Positions 1-6,324 of a DNA stretch of 64,000 nucleotides are shown here, piece after piece. The position numbers and the translations under genes are program-made. The DNA is from Paenibacillus qinlingensis (GTDB taxonomy: Bacteria > Bacillota > Bacilli > Paenibacillales > NBRC-103111), in contig NZ_JABMKY010000002.1 in NCBI RefSeq assembly GCF_013204845.1, positions 1-64,000 on the forward strand, written 5' to 3'. Below the pieces are notes generated by a model that did no database searches, was not told where the DNA came from, and saw only the letters and a list, made by a program, of their open reading frames with translations. The first letter of the stretch is position 1; each line of letters begins with the position of its first letter.

Positions 1-139
1 CTTTTTAACGACACAACCAAATATATCTTGCTTTCTTTCAATCAACATTGAAATCTAAAGGATGAAATCCTGCGAATAGACGAGCTTGCGTGAGGAAATT
101 AAATCATACCGAGGGAGTTGAATCATTATCAGCAAGTGA

Positions 140-934
140 TTACACTACTAATCTCTCAAGAGCAACAGCAACACCATCGTTATCATTTGAATCGGTTACG
201 TGGGCTGCACAATTTTTTAGTTCAATTATCGCGTTCTCCATTGCGATCGGAAATCCGCACATTTGGAATAGTCCTAAATCGTTAAAGTCATCCCCGAATA
301 CCATTACATTTTCTGACTTCACCCCGATATCATTAAGTACCCCTTGCACGGCTTCTTCCTTTGATGCTGATTTTTGCATGATTTGAACCAATACCCCTCC
401 ATCGGTTGCGATTACGTTCACATGATTACCGAATTGCTCGATAACATCCATCCATGTGCTGTAACCATGAACCAATATTTTGGTTGGGGATAGTGAACTA
501 ATAAAATCCCTATCAACAACCAGGGGTTTAGGATCATTTGAACGGATACCGAAATGACTAAGTTGCGAGTCAGGAATTGGTGTACATGTATAGCAAGAGT
601 CATTGACCTCGTAATTAATTATCGATTGAGGTGCATGTAACTCGATGAATTTGTTAATCTGTTGGCTAATCTCATTTGGGATACTGATGTGCCGCTGAGT
701 TTGCTTAGACTTGCATGTTATTAGAGCACCATTGTAATAAACGAAGTAGTCTACAAAAGGAAAATTCTTTACAAATTGATTAGCCGCTCTCGGCGGTCGC
801 GCCGTGGCAACAATAATATGAATTCCTGAATCAAAACATCTTTTAACAATATCATAATTCCTAGGTGATATGGATTTGTCACTGCCGAGCAATGTTCCAT
901 CCAAGTCTAATACAATTGCCTGTATGTCCGACAT
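140..934 (-). CDS. Cof-type HAD-superfamily phosphatase
   Basis: A 264-residue haloacid-dehalogenase-fold hydrolase of the Cof type, expected to be a cytosolic Mg-dependent phosphatase acting on small phosphorylated metabolites; the substrate cannot be read from sequence. Motif I is DLDGT near residues 10-14 with nucleophile Asp10 and acid/base Asp12. Motif II is the Thr in VATARPP, and motif III/IV is FGDDFND near the C-terminus. The long insert between motifs II and III is the C2B cap of this class. The ATG at 934 is preceded by GAGGAGAGGC at proper distance. It is monocistronic as seen; the next gene upstream is a small unrelated one. Length fits the family. Confidence 0.9.
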   Translation of the reverse strand: MSDIQAIVLDLDGTLLGSDKSISPRNYDIVKRCFDSGIHIIVATARPPRAANQFVKNFPFVDYFVYYNGALITCKSKQTQRHISIPNEISQQINKFIELHAPQSIINYEVNDSCYTCTPIPDSQLSHFGIRSNDPKPLVVDRDFISSLSPTKILVHGYSTWMDVIEQFGNHVNVIATDGGVLVQIMQKSASKEEAVQGVLNDIGVKSENVMVFGDDFNDLGLFQMCGFPIAMENAIIELKNCAAHVTDSNDNDGVAVALERLVV

Positions 935-997
935 CTGCCTCTCCTCACAAGTAATTTTTCCAATAATAACCTAATTCGAGGAGAGATGCTAGACTCA

Positions 998-1105
998 TTA
1001 TAAGGCACCAACACTTTTAGGAGAGTAGAGTTTATGACCAGCAATTGTAAGCAGATTCACATTCATTTCATCCCAATTAACGTCAATTTTCCTATCAGGT
1101 ATATC
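998..1105 (-). pseudogene. Cysteine desulfurase (NifS/IscS-like) C-terminal-side remnant
   Basis: On the minus strand, ending at a TAA at 998-1000, about 33 codons read GKIDVNWDEMN followed by LLTIAGHKLYSPKSVGAL. This matches the conserved stretch around the PLP-binding lysine of class V aminotransferases of the cysteine desulfurase family (usual form VDLLTISGHKxYGPKGVGALY). Nothing before or after belongs to the family: upstream lies a separate small gene and downstream the HAD gene. It is therefore a truncated relic of a gene that is normally near 380 codons. The lysine is still present, but the protein could not fold. Confidence 0.7.
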
Positions 1106-1114
1106 TTAAAAAAG

Positions 1115-1270
1115 CTATGATTTATAAGTTACTAAGATATCAAAAGTGCCTTCTGCAGAGGAAAACTTAACATCAACAACTGAAGAATCTGGCAATGTCG
1201 CCAAGAATTTATTGGCATCATCTTGAACAAGCATTTTATTCGAGCTAGAAAACACCCTAACTTGAATCAT
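1115..1270 (-). CDS. Small Cse60-like protein, 51 residues
   Basis: ATG at 1270 with a good RBS (GTGAGGTGATTAAT) opens a 51-codon frame ending in TAG at 1115-1117. The product begins MIQVRVFSSSNKML and contains LATLPDSSVVDVKFSS then ILVTYKS. This resembles the sporulation protein Cse60 and its paralogues (start MIQVKxFDxxxEx, middle FLxxLxxxxVIDIKY, end MIxYR), but is about nine residues shorter. It is too short for usual gene callers. Its 3' end abuts the cysteine desulfurase relic. The function of the family is not known beyond sporulation-associated expression in Bacillus; the assignment rests on pattern alone. Confidence 0.55.
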   Translation of the reverse strand: MIQVRVFSSSNKMLVQDDANKFLATLPDSSVVDVKFSSAEGTFDILVTYKS

Positions 1271-1393
1271 ATTAATCACCTCACTTTAATGGTCGTTTGT
1301 TCCATTATACTCCGCTTAAATCTTCGGGTAAATTATTCCATTCGAGTACACCATATCTTTTCTAGTCTCTTAGTTACCGAACGTAATTTTCAC

Positions 1394-1552
1394 TCATTTG
1401 TTTAGCGGAAACAAGGTATAAAATGAGCAATACAATGAACAGATTCCCAATAAAATATACATTAGGATTGGGTTTCCCAGAAACAAAATAGTTGTTCCTT
1501 GTCCCCCGACAGCAACTGCTCGTTTTATTTCATATAGGGTGTCATATACCAT
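1394..1552 (-). CDS. Possible small membrane protein, 52 residues
   Basis: A minus-strand frame from ATG at 1552 to TGA at 1394-1396 encodes 52 residues: a short polar N-terminus with a Gly-rich VAVGGQG, then a hydrophobic stretch (about residues 21-45) that could form one membrane segment. No convincing ribosome binding site precedes the ATG and no family is recognised. It lies in a stretch full of decayed sequence, so it may be a chance frame or a relic. Confidence 0.2.
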   Translation of the reverse strand: MVYDTLYEIKRAVAVGGQGTTILFLGNPILMYILLGICSLYCSFYTLFPLNK

Positions 1553-1621
1553 AAAATTGATCTTTTCGTGATTTTATAATATAAAATTAGTTTATTTCAG
1601 CACTTCAATGCTAGCTTACTC

Positions 1622-1968
1622 CTAAAAGAAGCCTGCAGCTTTGCCGCAAGTTGATTTGACTTCGTTAAGTTTGGCAAACTCATCCCATACCATATGCCAG
1701 ATCATGTTCGTGTTTCTTGGGTCGTAGTTTTGCCTCCAGCTTCCTTCAGAGTCCATCTCTTGGTGGACATCCTTGTTCTTGGCTAATGGTTGTAACTACA
1801 AACCCCCATAGTGGACTTTCACCGCAGTGTCATTTGCTACTTCCATAAGAATTTGTATCACATCATCGTCATCAAATTTGGATTAATCCATAAAGCATCA
1901 TCAATTTCATCATCTCTTGAAGTATTGTTATAAATAACCGCTAACAATTTTTCTTTATCAGTCTTCAT
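1622..1968 (-). pseudogene. Frameshifted and interrupted gene of unknown family
   Basis: ATG at 1968 starts a frame encoding MKTDKEKLLAVIYNNTSRDD and on to a conserved-looking acidic region, which stops at TGA after about 36 codons. Shifting frame near 1870 continues as DDDDVIQILMEVANDTAVKV, which meets a TAG near 1795. A further frame then gives a coherent C-terminus (MDSEGSWRQNYDPRN, MVWDEFAKLNEVKSTCGKAA) to a TAG at 1622. Together the pieces make a plausible acidic protein of about 115-130 residues broken by at least one frameshift and one stop. I do not recognise the family. Its acidic, small character is like many orphan immunity-type proteins, but that is only an impression. Confidence 0.5.
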
Positions 1969-2068
1969 CGTCCAGCCATCACCCCTGACAAATCAACATA
2001 GCTACCAATTGACAACAGCCTGTGAGTGTTGTGCTATCGTTTTCCGTTAGTTCAAGGAAAAAGTGAAT

Positions 2069-2422
2069 CTAATTCCATACCTCTATCCAATTACCACACT
2101 TGAACGTTGCATATTCAGCATGTAGATTTCTTTCTTCATCCGAAGGTCTAACGAGTAACTCATCTTTTCCTAAAAACACCACTTTTAATGACATTTCTCC
2201 CTCTGTGAGTACATTTTCAACTACTTGGTTTATTAATCCGCAGAGGGCATCGCGGTAGCCAATATTGTCATATTGGTACTCCATACCTCTCAATGTTACT
2301 TTTGGAAGAACATAAGCAGTTAAACATGCATCATCTGTTTCACAGTGAAATCCAAACTGCACGTAATCGCGAACAAATGTTACAGAGTACAACTCTGCTC
2401 CGATAACTTTGTCTTTAGTCAC
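2069..2422 (-). CDS. Hypothetical protein, 117 residues
   Basis: GTG start at 2422, eight bases after a strong AAGGAGG. The product is a soluble, mixed alpha/beta-looking protein without signal peptide or membrane segment. It has alternating hydrophobic strands in the first half (ELYSVTFVRDYVQFGFHC) and an acidic C-terminal half ending in CGNWIEVWN. I recognise no domain. It sits between a broken gene and another small orphan gene on the same strand, a setting typical of lone immunity-type or phage-defence leftovers, but the sequence itself does not show such a role. Confidence 0.7.
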   Translation of the reverse strand: MTKDKVIGAELYSVTFVRDYVQFGFHCETDDACLTAYVLPKVTLRGMEYQYDNIGYRDALCGLINQVVENVLTEGEMSLKVVFLGKDELLVRPSDEERNLHAEYATFKCGNWIEVWN

Positions 2423-2503
2423 TCGTCACTCCTCCTTAACCCCATTATTTTTGTCTTATTAGTTAACTCCTCTCGACTATCCTACTCAATGACTTAATGA
2501 GAA

Positions 2504-2569
2504 AAAGAGCAGATGCCGGCTGCGTCGATCTGCTCTTTGGTGATTCAGCTAACGTGTCCCGTTAGCTGA
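2504..2569. repeat. Intergenic double hairpin (dispersed hairpin family)
   Basis: Two perfect inverted repeats in tandem. The arms AAAGAGCAGA (2504-2513) and TCTGCTCTTT (2529-2538) surround a loop containing TGCCGGCTGC. They are followed by TCAGCTAACG (2545-2554) and CGTTAGCTGA (2560-2569). The first hairpin shares the AGCAG-TGCCG core with copies near 38.17 and 40.33 kb. It could act as terminator of the gene ending on the right (2582), but lacks a clear T run on that strand. Confidence 0.6.
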
Positions 2570-2581
2570 ATGCGGTATGTG

Positions 2582-2953
2582 TCATGGTTTTAGCGGAGAA
2601 ACGTCATAACCGAGATTACTGAGTATTTCTAGTCCATTATTGAACTCTATCCTGTTAGCTCCATTCCAACCATTTTCCAAACCATACATAACAAATTGCT
2701 TAACTGTTCTTGGGTTATGCAAGTTGAAAATTTCAAATTTGCCCGACGCTATTTTCTTTAAGGGAACACCAACACAAAGAGGGCTTCCCATATGGTCTTC
2801 CCATGTACAAAAACGGAATGAACAGATGATGTTCTTCAATCCCTTTAAGGATATTGAAAGAGAGATTTCGCTTACACCTTGATGATACTTTTCGTTAATC
2901 ACATATACGTACTCTTTCTCTCCAACATTTATTTCCCTTGTCTTCTTCTTCAT
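2582..2953 (-). CDS. Hypothetical protein, 123 residues
   Basis: The frame is open from a GTG at 2965, but the ATG at 2953 (MKKKTREINV) is better placed behind AGGTGG, so that start is used. The protein is basic at its N-terminus, then soluble with predicted strands (KEYVYVINEKY, ISLSISLKGLKNIICSF), and ends NLGYDVSPLKP. There is no signal, membrane segment or recognised motif. It is followed after the stop by the double hairpin at 2504-2569. Function unknown. Confidence 0.65.
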   Translation of the reverse strand: MKKKTREINVGEKEYVYVINEKYHQGVSEISLSISLKGLKNIICSFRFCTWEDHMGSPLCVGVPLKKIASGKFEIFNLHNPRTVKQFVMYGLENGWNGANRIEFNNGLEILSNLGYDVSPLKP

Positions 2954-3082
2954 AATCTCAGCCACCTATTTGGAAATTGGCAGTGTCGTTAAACTATGGT
3001 TTCCCGTTAGTGAAAAATTATGGATGACCGTGAAAAGACTTTACTATTGTGCAAATAACAACAGACAAGTCCAAATTAGATA

Positions 3083-3544
3083 CTATATCGTTTTTCCCTT
3101 TTTTTTCGCATCTGCATCCTTACCAGCTCCGATTGCTAACCCCATGCACATTCCAATTGATATTCCTAAGCCAATATTGTCAAATACAGTTATTCCAAAA
3201 ACAACACCTAAGCTCATCCCCAAGGACATGAAAATTCCAAGGTAGTATCCCTCTTGGATCAACTTATGTTTTATCTGAAGATGAGAAGTGATGTGATTGA
3301 TTAATTGTTTATATTGCTTCAATTTAGTATCATCTATCCTGTCTATATTCTCTTTTATTAGTATGAAATAATTCATTAATTCTAGTAGTTGTTGCTGGCA
3401 ATCCTTACAACTTGATGAAAAGGAACCTAACTTTTCAACCACCCGTTCACATTTATGTAAATCGAGCTTCTTTGAAATTGGTTTACTAACAGTACCCCTA
3501 AGCTCCCTTAAAAGAGTTTTAACGTGATCTGCTCGGTTTTCCAA
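3083..3544 (-). CDS. Hypothetical protein with C-terminal glycine-zipper membrane segment, 153 residues
   Basis: TTG start at 3544 after AGGAGGTAGATTTA (spacing eight). Residues 1-95 look like a helical bundle rich in Lys, Leu and Gln, with a CxxC-like SSCKDCQQQ motif near residue 45. Residues 100-140 are hydrophobic and glycine-rich (GIFMSLGMSLG, LGISIGMCMGLAIG), a glycine-zipper pattern able to pack in membranes, followed by a Lys-rich tail. Such N-helical plus glycine-zipper proteins occur as uncharacterised small Bacillales proteins. Function unknown. Confidence 0.7.
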   Translation of the reverse strand: MENRADHVKTLLRELRGTVSKPISKKLDLHKCERVVEKLGSFSSSCKDCQQQLLELMNYFILIKENIDRIDDTKLKQYKQLINHITSHLQIKHKLIQEGYYLGIFMSLGMSLGVVFGITVFDNIGLGISIGMCMGLAIGAGKDADAKKKGKTI

Positions 3545-3600
3545 TAAATCTACCTCCTAATGGGAAAATGCCTATTGTAAGATCTAAACAAGTTACATAC

Positions 3601-3837
3601 TCATCGCAATTTTCTACTACTACAGGAAGTTCTGTTTAAGGCTTTATCTATTTCTAAAATCTGCCCACTAATTGTTTCTCCGATAAAGAAACCTAGATTT
3701 CCGAAATTCGAAATTAATTTCTCTACGTATTGCTTATTCAGAATAATCACCCTCAATTTTGTTTGATCCATCCTTTGTCGAAATTGATGTAAAAACTTAA
3801 TAGGCTTAGTATTTAGTAGCTTTATAATATACATCAC
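3601..3837 (-). CDS. Doubtful small ORF overlapping the lipoprotein gene
   Basis: A 78-codon frame (GTG at 3837) overlaps the 3' end of the lipoprotein gene by 32 bases. The latter half, after GAGGGTGATT near 3755, has reasonable composition (KQYVEKLISNFGNLGFF, SGQILEIDKAL). No clean start is visible: the internal ATG at 3771 has its purine stretch directly against it. It could be a short translated downstream gene or the tail of a decayed one. No family recognised. Confidence 0.25.
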   Translation of the reverse strand: MMYIIKLLNTKPIKFLHQFRQRMDQTKLRVIILNKQYVEKLISNFGNLGFFIGETISGQILEIDKALNRTSCSSRKLR

Positions 3838-4117
3838 CTTTCTTTATAGCAATCGCTTTCTGTTGATCTTCACTAACTATTCTATATAATTTACTCCCTA
3901 CTTCTGCTGAATTTGCTTCGCCATTATTTTTTGGCAAAGGATGCACTCTTTTATTTGTCTTACCTATTTGCTCTCCAATATCTTTGGACGGTACGGTTTC
4001 AGCAGATTCAGAATAAATGACATCGCCCCACATAACTTGTGCAGGATAGGAACCTCTGGACTGATCACATGCAGTAAACAATGAAACGAAAATAAACATA
4101 TAGATAATGGTTTTCAA
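3806..4117 (-). CDS. Small lipoprotein, 103 residues
   Basis: The best start is a TTG at 4117, seven bases after GAGGTG. It gives MKTIIYMFIFVSLFTAC, a classic short type II signal peptide with lipobox LFTAC and lipidated Cys17. A GTG at 4132 is the longer alternative but overlaps the RBS. The mature part carries VMWGDVIYSES, IGEQIGKTNKRV, NNGEANSAEVGSKLYRI and KAIAIKKGDVYYKA. This pattern occurs in uncharacterised Bacillales lipoproteins of about this length. It should be anchored on the outer face of the cytoplasmic membrane. Function unknown. Confidence 0.75.
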   Translation of the reverse strand: MKTIIYMFIFVSLFTACDQSRGSYPAQVMWGDVIYSESAETVPSKDIGEQIGKTNKRVHPLPKNNGEANSAEVGSKLYRIVSEDQQKAIAIKKGDVYYKATKY

Positions 4118-4346
4118 AAGTGAACACCTCACTCTATTTTTTGCAGAAAACCACCCTAGGAAGTACCAAAGGATGGTTCAATAGTATACTATGGTTGATA
4201 TAATTTTGCATCTTTCATTTTAGGTCATTGCTTTAACAAAACAGTGAGTAGCTGCCTGTCGCGGCGATCTATTCCTTATTTTGATCAATCTTTTCCCGAG
4301 GGAGCTTAATGAAGTTAACCGAATCATACGTTCGAAAGACTTCAAT

Positions 4347-4688
4347 TTAGAGGTTTAAATGATAAAGGGTAATCGCAAATGACATTAGACATAATACGAT
4401 TGCTGGGATCGCTTTTGTAAATGGATCACGCGCGATCACAACCAAAGTACAGGCTGCAGCCAGCATTGTCGCTCCTAGAAGTAATCCGGATAACAGAGCT
4501 ACGATTGGATACCATATCCCTACTATCAAGCCAATTGAGCCTAAGATTTCTAAAATACCTGTTAAGATATTAAAGAAAGACGGAAGACCAAACCGACTAA
4601 ATTCCTTGGCCATTTTACCTGAAATTATTCTCGTTCCTGTTATCATGAAGAATATGGCCAAAATAACTTGTAAAATAATAATAAACAT
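4347..4688 (-). CDS. DoxX-like integral membrane protein
   Basis: 113 residues with four hydrophobic segments (about 1-20, 42-65, 68-88, 95-113) and the N-terminal IxxGxxKL-like pattern (ITGTRIISGKMAKEF) plus a Gly/Ile-rich second helix (LTGILEILGSIGLIVGIWYP) typical of the DoxX/DoxX_2 family. Such proteins are often linked to thiol or quinone redox stress in Bacillales. ATG at 4688 follows GAGAGTGAATCC. The gene lies directly downstream of a marR gene on the same strand, and a palindrome identical to that upstream of marR precedes it, so it is probably the MarR protein's target. Confidence 0.85.
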   Translation of the reverse strand: MFIIILQVILAIFFMITGTRIISGKMAKEFSRFGLPSFFNILTGILEILGSIGLIVGIWYPIVALLSGLLLGATMLAAACTLVVIARDPFTKAIPAIVLCLMSFAITLYHLNL

Positions 4689-4725
4689 AGCGGATTCACT
4701 CTCTTTCTGGTTATATATCCCCTAA

Positions 4726-4749
4726 ATTTATATGCTATAGCATATAAAT
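4726..4749. promoter_or_regulatory. Candidate MarR operator upstream of doxX-like gene
   Basis: A perfect 24-bp palindrome with core TATATGCTATAGCATATA, centred at 4737/4738, lies between the marR stop and the doxX-like start. The same 18-bp core recurs at 5222-5239 in front of marR. Two identical long palindromes around a MarR gene and its neighbour are the usual sign of an autoregulating MarR operator. Confidence 0.75.
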
Positions 4750-4764
4750 GGAGTGCCTAAGCAA

Positions 4765-5190
4765 TTACTCATCTTTCACGCTTTCATACAGTTTGCTAAG
4801 CAGCTCATGTAAATGCTCAATCTCGTCGCTACTCAAATATTGGGTTATGTGATCGTGAGCTTCCGTTACAATCGGCAAAAGCTTGGTTTTGAGACTCATT
4901 CCTTTATCGCTAAGGAACAGATTGTGGGAACGTTTATCGGAATCATTCTGTATTCTTCTTACGATTGCTTTCTTTTCAAGTGAATAAATCATCCTCACAA
5001 CCGTGGTTTGATCTCTATCAATGGCTTCAGCAAGCTCTTTCTGGCTCGTTGCTCTTTCTGTGTCGAGTACAAGGATGATCCCCCATTGCTCAGGAGTTAC
5101 TTCATATTGCTTTAGTCTTTTTGTGAAGAAATTAGTCATTTTTAGATCTGTTCGGTGTACAAGAAAACCTGTGAGATTATTAATCTCCAT
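4765..5190 (-). CDS. MarR-family transcriptional regulator
   Basis: 141 residues with the winged-helix arrangement of MarR proteins. It has an N-terminal dimerisation helix, then ITPEQWxIL-like VTPEQWGIILVLDTE, recognition helix region TSQKELAEAIDRDQTTVVRMI, and wing VRRIQNDSDKRSHNLFLSDKG, the hallmark DxRxxxxxLT-type turn. There is no cysteine, so it is not a one-Cys OhrR-type peroxide sensor; a small-molecule ligand is more likely. ATG at 5190 has AAGGAGG ten bases before. Palindromes in front of this gene and the doxX-like gene suggest it represses both. Confidence 0.9.
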   Translation of the reverse strand: MEINNLTGFLVHRTDLKMTNFFTKRLKQYEVTPEQWGIILVLDTERATSQKELAEAIDRDQTTVVRMIYSLEKKAIVRRIQNDSDKRSHNLFLSDKGMSLKTKLLPIVTEAHDHITQYLSSDEIEHLHELLSKLYESVKDE

Positions 5191-5221
5191 GGCTAATACG
5201 CCTCCTTCTCTATTTGATTAA

Positions 5222-5239
5222 TATATGCTATAGCATATA
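5222..5239. promoter_or_regulatory. Candidate MarR operator upstream of marR
   Basis: Perfect 18-bp palindrome TATATGCTATAGCATATA, identical to the core of the site at 4726-4749, 31 bases before the marR start codon. Probably the autoregulatory operator. Confidence 0.75.
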
Positions 5240-5478
5240 AAATACCTTAAATACGTTTGTTTGTCAAATGGGAACGATACACCAGCGGCATTACTGGGCT
5301 ATTTCCTGCAACGGTTATTTCTTCAAAAGACATTCATCTATATGTAGATTGTTACTCTTCTACAAATTGTCTATTTCGTTTGTAAAGAACATAGAACTAA
5401 TAAAATCCCAACTCGTTCTAATGACAAATTTCAACAAATCATTTAAAATTAGATCATCATTTGACTTAAATTAAGAAA

Positions 5479-6243
5479 GTGGGAATTGTTTTGGCACGTG
5501 TCATTCCTCCCCCCTCACTTCAACCCAACGGTAACGCATCTGCCGCTTTAAACGACGAAGCGCTGCGTGAATACCGACTACGTTCTGGCTTGGGCTCGAT
5601 TTACATTCAAACGGTTATCGTCGTAACTGTGTATACTTTTTTACTGAAATTCATTAACTCCAGTTTTGTCCAGAACGCCAATCTCCCTTTCGACCCCGAT
5701 TTTTGGTTCGCTAGATTCATGGAACTTCTCATGGTAAGCATGGCTGCCCGTTTTATTCGCAAAGGGGGCATGAGTCGTGAGGAATGCGGCATCACGCTAA
5801 ACAATTGGAAAACCGCTCTCTTCGATGCAACCTGGATTTCAGCAATTGTAATTGGTGCTCTCTTCGCATTGAAATGGACTAGCATTACATACGGATTTGA
5901 TTTTGTCGGCGACGGTCAATTACTTTCCCTGGGATATATAGATTGGTCGTTTTACTGCTACCCACTTTTTGCATTTTTCCAGGAGTTTATTGCACGGGGC
6001 GTAGTTCAGGGAACAGTTCAGAAGCTGCTGACCGGTCGGTACGCCAACTTCTACGCGATGTTAATTACATCTTCTGTATTCGGCGTGACACATGCTCACT
6101 CTCCTGCGTCAATCACGATGCTGGCGTTCCTGTCCGGCTTTTTATGGGGTCCCATGTATGCGAAACATAAGAACTTGCTTGGCGTTACGCTCTCTCATTT
6201 TTTGATCGGCAACTTTGCGCAGTTGATGGGATTTTTTGCATGA
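5479..6243 (+). CDS. CPBP-family intramembrane protease-like protein
   Basis: 254 residues with about six to seven hydrophobic segments. The CPBP (CAAX protease/bacteriocin-processing, Abi) motifs are present: motif 1 as QEFIAR (168-173), motif 2 FGVTHAH (201-207), and the C-terminal SHFLIGN (His240). In the family motif 1 is normally EExxxR; here the first Glu is Gln168, so proteolytic activity is uncertain. The start is unclear: GTG at 5479 is used, and a TTG at 5491 follows AAAGTGGG. The N-terminal 40 residues are soluble. The gene converges on the lipid-synthase operon, sharing a hairpin terminator, and has no visible partner. Confidence 0.8.
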   Translation: MGIVLARVIPPPSLQPNGNASAALNDEALREYRLRSGLGSIYIQTVIVVTVYTFLLKFINSSFVQNANLPFDPDFWFARFMELLMVSMAARFIRKGGMSREECGITLNNWKTALFDATWISAIVIGALFALKWTSITYGFDFVGDGQLLSLGYIDWSFYCYPLFAFFQEFIARGVVQGTVQKLLTGRYANFYAMLITSSVFGVTHAHSPASITMLAFLSGFLWGPMYAKHKNLLGVTLSHFLIGNFAQLMGFFA

Positions 6244-6273
6244 TACTCCTATAAACAAAATGTATCTAATACA

Positions 6274-6322
6274 AACAAAAGGACTATGCTTCGGATTTTT
6301 TCCGAAACACAGTCCTTTTGTT
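6274..6322. terminator. Bidirectional hairpin terminator
   Basis: CAAAAGGACT (from 6276) and its complement AGTCCTTTTG (to 6320) enclose a further pair CTTCGGA/TCCGAA around TTTT. A/T tracts flank both sides. It lies between the convergent CPBP gene and the last gene of the lipid-synthase operon and can serve both. Confidence 0.8.
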
Positions 6323-6324
6323 TA

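Noticed and set aside
5268-5474. 68-codon plus-strand frame between marR and the CPBP gene
   Set aside because: Rich in rare residues and basic stretches, no RBS, and the region holds the marR promoter.
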